NCBI GenBank assembly: GCA_036276255.1
Contig: DASUPK010000031.1
Location: forward strand, 1-12,811
DNA: 12,811 nucleotides
Source of the DNA: DASUPK01 sp036276255
GTDB lineage: Bacteria > Actinomycetota > Thermoleophilia > Solirubrobacterales > 70-9
Direction: 5' to 3'
Shown here: piece after piece, positions 1 through 6,366 of the stretch
Position numbering within the stretch: the first letter of the stretch is position 1
How the letters are laid out: each line of letters opens with the position of its first letter
The notes under the pieces: model-generated
What the model was told of the DNA's origin: nothing
Seen by the model: the letters and a program-made list of their open reading frames with translations, nothing else
The model's database searches: none
Translations under genes and position numbers: made by a program

Positions 1-872
1 CGCCCCCCGAGCTCGGCACGCTGCTCGCCACCTCGTCCACCTTCGCCGCAGTCTCGTTCCTGTTCGGGTCCCCGATCATCGCGGCGGTGCTCCTGATCGA
101 AGCGGCCGGGCTCGGGGGATCGCGGATGCCGCTTGTTCTGATTCCGGGCCTGCTCGCCGCCGGGATCGGGTCGCTGGTCTCGATCGGATTGGGATCGCTG
201 ACGGGCCTCAGCACCGCCGATATCGCTCTCAGTCCGCTCCACCTCCCCCCCTTCGCGCGCCCGGAGTTCGTCGACGTCCTCTGGACGATCGCGCTGGCCG
301 CCGCGATCGCCGTGGTCACATACGCCATCTTTCGCCTCGCGCGAGAGGCGCAGCGCATCGCGACACCCAGGCCCTTCATCGTGCTTCCCATCGTCGGGCT
401 GCTCGTCGCGGGGCTGGCAATCGCCTTCTCGCAGACGACCGACCACGGCGTCAACCAGGTTCTCTTCTCGGGTCAGGACGCGATCGGGCCGCTGGTGGAC
501 AACCCGGGCTCCTGGTCCCTGTCAGCGCTCGCCCTGCTGATCGCCCTCAAGGGCCTCGCCTACGGCCTCTCCCTCGGCACCTTCCGTGGCGGCCCGACCT
601 TCCCGGCCATGTTTCTGGGAGCTGCCGCCGGCCTGATGGCCGCTCAGCTGCCCGGCTTCGATCTGACCCCCGCGGTGGCGGTGGGCCTCGGAGCCGCGGT
701 GGTCGCCGTGCTCAGATTGCCCCTGTCGGCCGTCGTGCTCGCCACGGTCTTCACGGCGCACACCGGACTCGGGTCGGGCCCTCTGATCATCGTCGGTGTG
801 GTCGTGGCCTACCTGACCGTTCAGGCACTCGACCCGCGCTCGACTCCCACGGAACCGGCGACCGGGAGCTGA
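1..872 (+). CDS. ClC-family chloride channel/transporter, 3' part (5' end outside window)
   Basis: The reading frame is open from base 3, so this is the C-terminal ~289 residues of a ClC-type anion channel or H+/Cl- antiporter, an integral membrane protein. The fragment is a string of hydrophobic helices. It aligns by eye with the second half of E. coli ClcA: the segment around bases 60-105 (SPIIAAVLLIEAAG) matches the helix ending in the glutamates 202/203 of ClcA, and GGPTFPAMFLGAAAG (bases ~586-630) matches the anion-selectivity segment GGIFAP. The earlier motifs (GSGIP, G-E/K-GP) must lie upstream. At the position of ClcA Glu203, the inner proton glutamate, this protein appears to have alanine, which would favour a channel or uncoupled mode; this rests on manual alignment. 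The tail is short with no CBS domains. It ends one base before the next start codon, so the two genes are probably cotranscribed. Confidence 0.88.
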   Translation, partial: PPELGTLLATSSTFAAVSFLFGSPIIAAVLLIEAAGLGGSRMPLVLIPGLLAAGIGSLVSIGLGSLTGLSTADIALSPLHLPPFARPEFVDVLWTIALAAAIAVVTYAIFRLAREAQRIATPRPFIVLPIVGLLVAGLAIAFSQTTDHGVNQVLFSGQDAIGPLVDNPGSWSLSALALLIALKGLAYGLSLGTFRGGPTFPAMFLGAAAGLMAAQLPGFDLTPAVAVGLGAAVVAVLRLPLSAVVLATVFTAHTGLGSGPLIIVGVVVAYLTVQALDPRSTPTEPATGS

Positions 873-873
873 G

Positions 874-1569
874 ATGGACACGATCATCTTCTGGGCGTTC
901 GCCGCGGCGTTCAACCCGACCCTCCTCGGAGCCACCACCGTGATGCTGCTGCTCGACCACCCGAAGCGCCTGCTCCTCGGATACCTGTGCGGCGCGCTGT
1001 TCACGAGCCTCACCCTGGGCATGGTGATCGTGTTCGCGGTCGACGGATCGTCCGGAGCGACCAGCGCGGCGCAGTCGACTCTGAGCCCGGCAATGGATCT
1101 CACGCTCGGCGGTCTGCTGCTCCTGGTCGCCTATCTGATCCGCCCCGGCCGGGTTCCCAAGGAGACCGGTCGCCTCGCCGAGCGCCGACGTCGGCGGGAG
1201 GAGAAGAAGCAGGACAAGGGACCACCAAAGTGGCAGCAGAAATTGAGCCAGGGAACGGCGAGGACGACTTTCGTCATCGGTGCGCTTCTGACACTTCCCG
1301 GCGCTTCCTACATAATCGGCCTGGGCCACATCGCCGACAAGAACGCGAGCGTGGCGGCGACCGTCGCCATGGTCCTCGCCTTCAACGTGATCATGCTCGC
1401 GCTGATCGAGCTGCCGCTGCTGGCCTTCACGTTTGCGCCCGAGTGGACCCCGGACGCGGTCAACCGGTTCAAGGCCTGGTTCAACCGCCACTCCAAGATG
1501 CTCGCCTTTCGTGGAGCGCTCGTGATCGGCGCCCTGCTGATCGTGAAAGGCACGATCGAGCTGCTCTGA
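874..1569 (+). CDS. GAP-family (Sap/SfLAP-like) membrane protein
   Basis: This 231-aa polytopic membrane protein looks like the GAP/Sap family (sulfolipid-1-addressing protein, SfLAP), whose mycobacterial members help move cell-envelope glycolipids across the membrane. About six hydrophobic segments are visible: residues ~5-27, 33-56, 73-90, 131-151, 158-186 and 211-230. A strongly charged loop (~91-128, rich in Arg, Lys and Glu) separates the two halves. The N-terminal FNPTLLGATTVMLLL segment and the two-times-three helix layout fit the family. The ATG at 874 lies one base after the stop of the ClC gene and is preceded by GGGAG at 864-868, so translation is probably coupled. The substrate cannot be read from the sequence. 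Actinobacterial genomes often carry several GAP paralogues without mycobacterial lipids, so sulfolipid transport should not be assumed. Confidence 0.8.
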   Translation: MDTIIFWAFAAAFNPTLLGATTVMLLLDHPKRLLLGYLCGALFTSLTLGMVIVFAVDGSSGATSAAQSTLSPAMDLTLGGLLLLVAYLIRPGRVPKETGRLAERRRRREEKKQDKGPPKWQQKLSQGTARTTFVIGALLTLPGASYIIGLGHIADKNASVAATVAMVLAFNVIMLALIELPLLAFTFAPEWTPDAVNRFKAWFNRHSKMLAFRGALVIGALLIVKGTIELL

Positions 1570-1595
1570 GCGAGATGAAATCCAGTGCCCTGTCG

Positions 1596-1609
1596 CTGGC
1601 CGTGGCCAG
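1596..1609. terminator. Weak hairpin between convergent genes
   Basis: CTGGC-CGTG-GCCAG forms a 5-bp stem with a 4-base loop in the 70-base gap between the convergent ends of the GAP-family gene and the lipid kinase gene. There is no T tract on either side, so a role as a bidirectional terminator is only suggested by position. Confidence 0.3.
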
Positions 1610-1639
1610 GGTGACGCCGCAGAGGGCGCCCCGATCACG

Positions 1640-2986
1640 TCACCGGTGCCCATCGACGACGACGGGAGCTCGGCCAGCCGCGACGCCTGCCAGCGTGCGC
1701 ACGCCGTCCCAGAATCCCTCGGGGATCGCGGCCGACGGCGAGGCGCCCGGATGGGCCGGCGCGATCCGCACCCTCAGCGCGCCCGGGCGGATCCTGAAGC
1801 GCAGGGGCGGCTCGAGGGTCATCGCCTCGCCGTCGACTCCGGCTGGGACCGGCCGGCTCGAATCGATGTCGAACTCGGTGGCGGACCACTCGCGCCATGG
1901 CTTCCGCGGCTGCCCTGAGCCGGGGGCGGGTGGCGCGGAGACCACGGTGACCCCGAGCACGCCCGCGTCGATCCGGGGCCGGGTGCCGGAGCCGACCCCC
2001 CGCCCGAGCCGGTAGCGGTTGTTCGAGATCAACAGCGCCGCTCCGGAGCGCTCCTGGTCGCCCTCCGGCCCCGTCCAGGCCAGATCCAGCCCCGCGCCGT
2101 CCGGCCCGAGCGCCTCGGGGACCGTGTTCAGGATCGTTCGAAGCTTCGCGTCGCGGTATTCGTCGCGCTGCACCGCCTCGGCGTAGAGCCCCAGGGAAAC
2201 GTTGTTGACGAAGACGCGCCCGTTGACCTCGGCGAGGTCCACCCGGCGCTCGCCGCCCTCGACCAGCGCGTCCAGTGCGCCGACGACGTCGTCGCGGTCG
2301 ACCCCGAGATCGAGCGCAAAGTGGTTACGGGTTCCGGCGGGAATGCAGGCGTAGGGCAGATCCAGCTCTGAGGCAATCGAGGCGACGACCGCCTGAGACC
2401 CGTCGCCGCCCGCCATCGCCAGCGCGTCGGCGCCACCCGCAACGGCGTCCCTGACGAGCTTCTCCAGATCCGCGCCGCGGGTGAGCTCAACGGACTCGAT
2501 ACCGCGCTTGGCCGCCTCGTCGGCGAGCGAGAAGCGCTCGGCCTTGCCACCGCCCGACTTCGGGTTGTAGAGCAGGACCGGATGTGCGGGAGCGGGCGCC
2601 GGGGGCAGGTGCACCCGGACCCGGAAGGCCGTCCTCGTGGCATAGGTGGCCACGCCCACGCCGGCGACGACGGCGATCGCCTCGACGATGTGGTCGCCGT
2701 CGGTGACGAGCACCAAGGCCGCGCCGATCGAGGCAGCAAGCGCGACGCCGAGACCGAACACGCGGGCGGAGCCCGTGCGCATCACGCCGTAGAAAGCGGC
2801 CCCGATCGCAACAACGGCGCAGCCGAGCACGATCAGGCCGCGCGGAAACTCCGCCACCACGATGGTGAGGGCCAGGATCAGGACCGCAGGCGGCAGGACG
2901 AGGGCGGCGACCGCCGCAGCCCGCTGCCTCGGATTCAGCTCGCGGCCTGAGCGCCGATCTCGACCAGATCGCTCGGATGCACCCAT
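1640..2986 (-). CDS. Diacylglycerol-kinase-family lipid kinase with N-terminal membrane domain
   Basis: This 448-aa protein belongs to the DAGK catalytic-domain family (diacylglycerol, sphingosine and related lipid kinases), which uses ATP to phosphorylate lipids at the inner membrane face. The C-terminal domain begins near residue 136. It shows the nucleotide-binding motif NPKSGGGKA (141-149), GGDGS (193-197), and PAGTRNHFALDLG (216-228), the family signature P-x-GT-x-N-x-FA. Residues ~24-120 hold about four hydrophobic helices, absent from short DgkB/YegS-type proteins, that would fix the kinase to the membrane. The ATG at 2986 overlaps the end of the DUF6325 gene by 52 bases. No better start lies after that stop, so the overlapping start is preferred, although its ribosome site is poor. 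It is the last gene of a SHOCT-DUF6325-kinase operon. The lipid substrate is unknown. Confidence 0.88.
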   Translation of the reverse strand: MGASERSGRDRRSGRELNPRQRAAAVAALVLPPAVLILALTIVVAEFPRGLIVLGCAVVAIGAAFYGVMRTGSARVFGLGVALAASIGAALVLVTDGDHIVEAIAVVAGVGVATYATRTAFRVRVHLPPAPAPAHPVLLYNPKSGGGKAERFSLADEAAKRGIESVELTRGADLEKLVRDAVAGGADALAMAGGDGSQAVVASIASELDLPYACIPAGTRNHFALDLGVDRDDVVGALDALVEGGERRVDLAEVNGRVFVNNVSLGLYAEAVQRDEYRDAKLRTILNTVPEALGPDGAGLDLAWTGPEGDQERSGAALLISNNRYRLGRGVGSGTRPRIDAGVLGVTVVSAPPAPGSGQPRKPWREWSATEFDIDSSRPVPAGVDGEAMTLEPPLRFRIRPGALRVRIAPAHPGASPSAAIPEGFWDGVRTLAGVAAGRAPVVVDGHR

Positions 2987-3432
2987 GCGTCGACCAGGCT
3001 ATGGCCACCGGCGCGCTCGATCGCGTCCCTCAGGGGAATCGCCCAACGGTGCTCGAGGAGAGCGATTCCGGCGGAGGTTCCCGGAGGAATCTCATCCGCG
3101 AGGTACCAGACGTCGTCGGGATCGAGAACAGAGCCCCGCTCGTCAACCGCCTCGGCCCCGGCCACGGCACCGGCCTCGGCGCCCTCCTCACCAGCCGCGC
3201 CCAGTCCCAGCAGCGCGCCGGCCAGGGCCCCGAAGGCCTCGGCCTCGTCGCTGGGAAGGTCGCTGTGCTCAACCGCCTCGAACTCGCCGTCCTCGCCTCG
3301 AGCGACGAACATCAGGTCGATCAGGCGAACGATGTCGTGCTCACGAAGACGTCGGAGCTCGGCGAGGATCTCGCCGGAGAACTTCCCGTCCTCGAAGCCA
3401 ACCACCAGGAGCTGTACCGGACCGAATTCCAT
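2935..3432 (-). CDS. DUF6325 family protein (DUF1269-like)
   Basis: This 165-aa protein of unknown function matches the actinobacterial DUF6325 pattern: an N-terminal start of the form M-x-GPVxxLVVGF, then the G-x-F-SGEILAEL segment, then a DIVRLIDLMFVARGEDG-like strand-turn. The centre (~residues 70-95) is Ala/Gly/Glu-rich and low in complexity, resembling the glycine-zipper-like linker of DUF1269 proteins. The C-terminal part (P-P-G-T-SAGIALLEHRWA-P-LRDAIERAGG) is the other conserved block and may fold as a second ferredoxin-like half. No signal peptide or catalytic motif is seen. The start codon directly follows the stop of the SHOCT gene (TAAATG). AAGGAG within the last SHOCT codons, 12 bases upstream, can serve as a somewhat distant ribosome site. 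The SHOCT/DUF6325 pairing recurs in actinobacteria; its job is not known to me. Confidence 0.8.
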   Translation of the reverse strand: MEFGPVQLLVVGFEDGKFSGEILAELRRLREHDIVRLIDLMFVARGEDGEFEAVEHSDLPSDEAEAFGALAGALLGLGAAGEEGAEAGAVAGAEAVDERGSVLDPDDVWYLADEIPPGTSAGIALLEHRWAIPLRDAIERAGGHSLVDAWVHPSDLVEIGAQAAS

Positions 3433-3705
3433 TTAGATCAACTTCTCCTTCTCGGCTTCGAATTGCTCGTCGCTGAGGACGCCGGAGTCGTGCAGGTCGC
3501 CGAGCTTCTTGAGCGCATCGATCCTGTCCATCTCCGACATCCCGCCGCCAGACGCCGGGGCTGCGCCACCCGCCTGGGACTGCTGGATCTCGGCGTTCTG
3601 CTGGGCCTCTTGCTCCTGAGACTGCGCCCGTCGCTTCCCGACCGCGTAGCCGGCGCCACCGACCATCGCAGCGCGCATGAGGGGCCTTCTTCTTCCGAGC
3701 GGCAT
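3433..3705 (-). CDS. SHOCT domain protein
   Basis: This 90-residue protein ends in a SHOCT (short C-terminal) domain, residues ~60-88. It has the typical form D-x-L-KKLGDLHDSGVLSDEQFEAEKEKLI, two short helices around a Gly-Val-Leu-(S/T)-x-E-E/Q-F turn. The N-terminus is basic (M-P-LGRRRPLMR) and runs into a short glycine/alanine-rich hydrophobic stretch (~11-23). A Gln/Glu-rich linker (~26-43) and an Ala/Gly linker follow. SHOCT is an oligomerisation or recruitment module without enzymatic activity. The ATG at 3705 is well placed: AAAGGA lies 6 bases upstream. It is the first gene of the operon, which continues without a gap into DUF6325 and then the lipid kinase. Confidence 0.85.
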   Translation of the reverse strand: MPLGRRRPLMRAAMVGGAGYAVGKRRAQSQEQEAQQNAEIQQSQAGGAAPASGGGMSEMDRIDALKKLGDLHDSGVLSDEQFEAEKEKLI

Positions 3706-3801
3706 CGCGAATCCTTTCTTTGATGACCTTCACCAGCATCGAATCGGACGGGCGCATCCGACGCATCACTCATTACGGGTGAAATCACCGACGGCGCTCG
3801 C
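3706..3801 (-). promoter_or_regulatory. Upstream region of the SHOCT operon with two dyads
   Basis: This 96-base gap should hold the promoter of the SHOCT-DUF6325-kinase operon. Two short dyads are visible: GGTGA-AA-TCACC at 3778-3789, and TCGGA-N8-TCCGA just nearer the gene. On the minus strand TAATGA, immediately after the first dyad, could be a -10 hexamer, but I cannot pair it with a convincing -35. This is position and symmetry only. Confidence 0.3.
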
Positions 3802-4251
3802 TCAGCCGAGAGCCCCGCTGATCTCCCCGATGGCCGTCTTCTCGTCGTCGCTGACACGATCGCCGCTCAGGCCCATGAAGCCCTCCTTGCGGGCCTCCGC
3901 GACACGTTGGGCGAGCCCGAGGATGAACTTCTTGTACTCATCGAGCTCCTCGCCGCTGGCCTTGGACTTGAGCAGGGCGACGGCATCGGTGATGTGCTTG
4001 AGAGAGGCCTCCTTGAGCTCCTCGGGAGTCTTGTAGCGCGTGTGGTCCATCTCGGGCTTCGCTGTGACGATCTCGTCGAGCAGCTGGCTCTCCCCGTGCT
4101 GCTTCCGGGCCTCCGTGTAGGCCTTCGCCATCGAGAAGCTCTCGCGGATGGAGCCGCCCCGATCCGAGCCGATCACGATCAGCCCGGCGCTCGGCGGTCC
4201 CTCCAGCACGAGCTTCCATTCTTCTTCGGTGAAATCTGCCTTTCCAGTCAT
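3802..4251 (-). CDS. Conserved protein of unknown function, helical, 149 aa
   Basis: I recognise this as a type of uncharacterised actinobacterial protein but know no named domain for it. It begins MTGKADFTEEEWKLVLEGPP followed by SAGLIVIGSDRGGS. The rest is mostly amphipathic helix: residues ~35-60, a conserved-looking middle ~75-100, and a C-terminal block ending AQRVAEARKEGFMGLSG, then S-DDEKTAIGEISGALG. No signal peptide, membrane segment or cysteine cluster is visible; it looks cytosolic and acidic. The helical, acidic character and the FTxEEW opening are loosely reminiscent of TerB-like folds, which I do not assert. The open frame extends upstream to 4371, but the ATG at 4251 has an excellent ribosome site (GGAGGA, 5 bases upstream) and begins the family-like sequence, so I chose it. 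It stands 96 bases upstream of the SHOCT operon on the same strand. Confidence 0.72.
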   Translation of the reverse strand: MTGKADFTEEEWKLVLEGPPSAGLIVIGSDRGGSIRESFSMAKAYTEARKQHGESQLLDEIVTAKPEMDHTRYKTPEELKEASLKHITDAVALLKSKASGEELDEYKKFILGLAQRVAEARKEGFMGLSGDRVSDDEKTAIGEISGALG

Positions 4252-4386
4252 TCGTTCCTCCAGGGGTTGATGACGTGTGAGGAGAAGGATTAGCGCACCT
4301 CCCTCCTCGGCCTTCACCCCGATCGAATGATTTGACGGGCCGCCTCCGCCGGTTGATCCCCTGATCACCACCGGTCCAACGCGGAC

Positions 4387-4584
4387 CTACTGCTTCTGGA
4401 CGTCCCTGCCCTTTCCGCCCTTGAGCACGTCCTTCCCTGGACCTCCGCAGATGATGTCGTTTCCGGCGCCGCCGTTGATCCTGTCCTTGGCCCCGAGCCC
4501 GACGATCACGTCGGCGAACGGCGAGCCGACCAGCCTGTTGTTGGTCGGGTCCCCGACGATCGTGGCGTAGTGGCCGGCGCACAT
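4387..4584 (-). CDS. Short RTX-like calcium-binding repeat protein, probable remnant
   Basis: The 65-residue product opens M-CAGHYATIVGDPTNNRL and continues with FADVIVGLGAKDRI and the nonapeptide-like repeats GGAGNDIIC, GGPGKDVLK and GGKGRD. These are haemolysin-type (RTX) calcium-binding repeats of the GGxGxDxxx kind. Proteins with this C-terminus are normally secreted and preceded by a signal peptide and other domains. Here the start is only ~50 bases from the end of greA and there is no signal peptide. The open frame continues upstream into greA without stops, but the residues there look like an out-of-frame shadow. The start is uncertain: ATG 4584 has no good ribosome site, and GTG 4602 is an alternative. 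I think this is the stranded 3' end of a larger secreted protein gene, perhaps still expressed by read-through from greA. Confidence 0.5.
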   Translation of the reverse strand: MCAGHYATIVGDPTNNRLVGSPFADVIVGLGAKDRINGGAGNDIICGGPGKDVLKGGKGRDVQKQ

Positions 4585-4616
4585 CGGAGGGACGACAGCC
4601 ACCCCGAACGGATCCT

Positions 4617-4635
4617 GAAAGAGGCCCCCGGGCCT
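4617..4635 (-). terminator. Probable greA terminator
   Basis: On the minus strand AGGCCC-GG-GGGCCT (realistically a 5-bp stem with a 4-base loop) overlaps the greA stop codon and is followed by CTTTC. The stem is strong and GC-rich, but the T run is short, so termination is plausible rather than certain. Confidence 0.45.
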
Positions 4636-5116
4636 AGGAGACGAGCTTCTCCACGCGGTAGGCCTTCTCGCCGCGCGGCGTCTCCACCGTGACGGCCTCG
4701 CCGATCGCCTTGTCCTGGAGCGCACGGCCCACCGGCGACTCGATCGAGAGCTTGCCCTGCGCGAAGTCGGCCTCCGTCGCGCCGACCAGGGTCCAGGTGT
4801 TGACCTTGCCGGCCTCCTCGTCAAAGACCTCTGCGGTCCGCCCGAAGGCGAACGTGTCGGGGGCGGCGTCGGTGGGCTCGACCACCGTGGCCCGCCGCAG
4901 CCTCTCCCGCAGTCGCCTGATCCGCGCCTCGAGATGCCCCTGGTCGTCCTTGGCGATGTGGTAGTCGGCGTTCTCCTTCAGGTCGCCGAGCTCGCGCGCT
5001 TCCTTGATCCGCGCCGCCATCTCGGTGCGGCGTGGCCCCTCGAGCTCCTCGAGCTCGGCGCGGAGGGCCTCGATGCCCTCCGGCGTGATGGATTCACTCT
5101 GCCCGGCTTCGCTCAT
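4634..5116 (-). CDS. greA: Transcription elongation factor GreA
   Basis: At 160 residues this has the standard GreA length. GreA enters the secondary channel of RNA polymerase and stimulates cleavage of backtracked RNA. The N-terminal antiparallel coiled coil (~12-78) carries the tip motif GDLKENADYH (44-53), including the acidic residues Asp45 and Glu48 that position the catalytic magnesium. The C-terminal FKBP-like domain has the characteristic SIESPVGRAL-DKAIGE segment (125-140) and ends YRVEKLVS. The frame is open upstream to 5176, but the ATG at 5116 starts the conserved part and is preceded by AGGGTGA, 5 bases away. It diverges from the DUF2630 gene across only 35 bases, so the promoter must lie in that gap or inside the neighbour. 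Identification is secure. Confidence 0.95.
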   Translation of the reverse strand: MSEAGQSESITPEGIEALRAELEELEGPRRTEMAARIKEARELGDLKENADYHIAKDDQGHLEARIRRLRERLRRATVVEPTDAAPDTFAFGRTAEVFDEEAGKVNTWTLVGATEADFAQGKLSIESPVGRALQDKAIGEAVTVETPRGEKAYRVEKLVS

Positions 5117-5151
5117 GGCCTTCACCCTAACCGCACCGTAGGATTCGGCAC

Positions 5152-5406
5152 ATGAGCGACGAGAGCATTGCCACAAGGATCGACCGGCTGGTCAGCGAGG
5201 AGAAGGAGCTGCGCGGCCGCGAGCAGCAGGACCGCGACGATGAGGGTTCATTCCAGGCCGATCGCGAGCGGCTCCGCGCGGTCGAGGTCGAGCTGGATCG
5301 CTGCTGGGACCTGCTCCGCCAGCGGAGAGCGAAAGAGGAGTTCGGCCAGAACCCGGGCGACGCCGAGGCGCGCAGCCCCGGCACTGTCGAGAACTACAGG
5401 CAGTAG
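5152..5406 (+). CDS. DUF2630 family protein
   Basis: The 84-residue product is a typical DUF2630 protein. It opens with MSDESIATRIDRLVSEEKEL. The signature segment RLRAVEVELDRCWDLLRQRRA lies near residues 40-60. It ends in the family-style tail with N-PGDAEARSP-TVENYRQ. It is short, highly charged and helical, with no export signal; its function is unknown. The ATG at 5152 has AGGA 9 bases upstream (GTAGGATTCGGCAC), and the encoded N-terminus begins exactly where family members begin. It stands divergent to greA and ends convergently with the UBP zinc-finger gene, only six bases separating the two coding ends, so it is a single-gene unit. Confidence 0.88.
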   Translation: MSDESIATRIDRLVSEEKELRGREQQDRDDEGSFQADRERLRAVEVELDRCWDLLRQRRAKEEFGQNPGDAEARSPGTVENYRQ

Positions 5407-5412
5407 GCCCGG

Positions 5413-5727
5413 CTAGCCGGCGAGCGGCGACGGCGGGATGCGGGTCTCCCCGGTCACCTCGGGGATCAGCATCGCGACGTCGTCCACGTAGCACCAGGAC
5501 CACTCCTCGCCCGGCTCGAGCGAGCGGATCAGTGGATGCTCGCTCTCCTGAGCGTGAGCCGTGGCGTGCTTGTTCGGTGAGTCATCGCAGCAGCCCACCT
5601 TCCCGCACTCGAGGCAGATCCGCAGGTGGAGCCAGGGGTCGCCCGCCTTCAGGCACTCCTCGCAGCCATCGACCGACTCGGGCAGCTCGGTGACCTGGAT
5701 CTGATCGAGATGGGTGCAGGCGGGCAT
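5413..5727 (-). CDS. UBP-type zinc finger protein
   Basis: This 104-aa protein is a stand-alone UBP-type zinc finger (zf-UBP), the fold that in eukaryotes reads the ubiquitin C-terminus but in actinobacteria occurs alone, with an unknown ligand. The ligand pattern is visible: Cys4 and His6 (CTHL), C-x2-C (22/25), C-x2-C (38/41) with GKVGCC around 42-47, then His54, His58 and His64 in the H-A-T-AHAQESEHPLI segment. The end (EEWSWCYVDDVAML) is also typical. A GTG six bases upstream (5733) would add Met-Ala and has equally weak ribosome-site support. It is the last gene of the redox operon, starting 12 bases after the redoxin stop (6 if GTG is used). A redox-sensing or ligand-binding role is only an inference from context. 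Confidence 0.87.
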   Translation of the reverse strand: MPACTHLDQIQVTELPESVDGCEECLKAGDPWLHLRICLECGKVGCCDDSPNKHATAHAQESEHPLIRSLEPGEEWSWCYVDDVAMLIPEVTGETRIPPSPLAG

Positions 5728-5739
5728 GGCCACTTCAGA

Positions 5740-6345
5740 CTATGGCCTCTCCGTGCAGTCAGGGACCCGCTCCGGTTCCTTCTTGTCCCATCCGTGGAAG
5801 GGTGAGAGGTCGCCCGAGTCCCAGGCCTCGCGGAGCCCCGGCTTGCTGAGGTCATAGTCCGGGCGGATCTCGCTCGTCACCTCGCGCAGGTCGTGCCAGA
5901 GGTCGGTGACGGAGGGACGGCCCCAGAACCAGTAGCCGTTATAGATCGAGTGGACGACGAGCCCGGGCTTGAGCACGAGCGTGTGCGGAATCATCGGATC
6001 GTTGTCGGGGTCCGTGTACTCCTGGATCTCGAGGTCCTTCTGCACGGTGCGCTCCGGGTCCGAGAGAAAGGGCCACTGGGCGCCGACCGAATTGCGGAAC
6101 TCCTGGAGGGTGTGGTGATCGTCGGTCGCGATCGTGGCCACCTTCGTGTAGGCCACGTTGATCTTGGGATAGAAGGCGGCCAGCTCGAGATGCTGCTGGT
6201 GCTCCTTCGGGCAATAGTGCCCACGCGCCAGCGTCAGGATCAGTGGATCATCGCCCTGGACCTCGCTGAGCTTGCGGGGCGTGTTCTCATGGTCGGGCAG
6301 CTCGAAGTCAGGGAAGGTGGCGTCAGGCTTGATGTCGGGACGCAT
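5740..6345 (-). CDS. Redoxin / AhpC-TSA-type peroxiredoxin-like protein
   Basis: This 201-residue protein has a thioredoxin-like redoxin fold. The start M-x-P-DIKPDATFPDFELPDHENTP matches the AhpC/TSA entrance, then LARGHYCPKEHQQ places a single reactive cysteine at residue 45, where peroxiredoxins have Pxxx(T/S)xxC. Residues ~66-90 (K-VATIATDDHHTLQEF) and ~91-130 (WPFLSDPERTVQKDLEIQEYTD) are the usual peroxiredoxin continuation, and VLKPGLVVHSIYNGYWFWG (123-141) fits the late strand. Canonical Thr is replaced by His-Tyr around the cysteine, so peroxidase activity is likely but unproven. The C-terminal extension (~165-201, FHGWDKK) is unusual. There is a good ribosome site (AAAGGA, 8 bases before the ATG). 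It follows the flavin oxidoreductase gene by 21 bases, which could supply electrons directly or through a small thiol. Confidence 0.85.
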   Translation of the reverse strand: MRPDIKPDATFPDFELPDHENTPRKLSEVQGDDPLILTLARGHYCPKEHQQHLELAAFYPKINVAYTKVATIATDDHHTLQEFRNSVGAQWPFLSDPERTVQKDLEIQEYTDPDNDPMIPHTLVLKPGLVVHSIYNGYWFWGRPSVTDLWHDLREVTSEIRPDYDLSKPGLREAWDSGDLSPFHGWDKKEPERVPDCTERP

Positions 6346-6366
6346 CTCGGGATCCTTTCGGCATGT

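Noticed and set aside
987..2015. 342-codon plus-strand frame spanning the GAP-family gene end and the lipid kinase gene end
   Set aside because: It covers two well-supported genes in other frames, and its translation is dominated by Arg, Pro, Gly and Ser without domain-like patterns.
3341..3857. Minus-strand open frames overlapping the SHOCT gene and its upstream gap (for example one starting near 3769)
   Set aside because: They overlap the SHOCT gene in other frames and lose any sensible pattern after the first residues. The SHOCT frame has a ribosome site and a clear domain.
4252..4371. N-terminal extension of the unknown 149-aa protein back to 4371
   Set aside because: The extension is low in conserved character, and the downstream ATG at 4251 has a near-perfect GGAGGA ribosome site and starts the family-like sequence.
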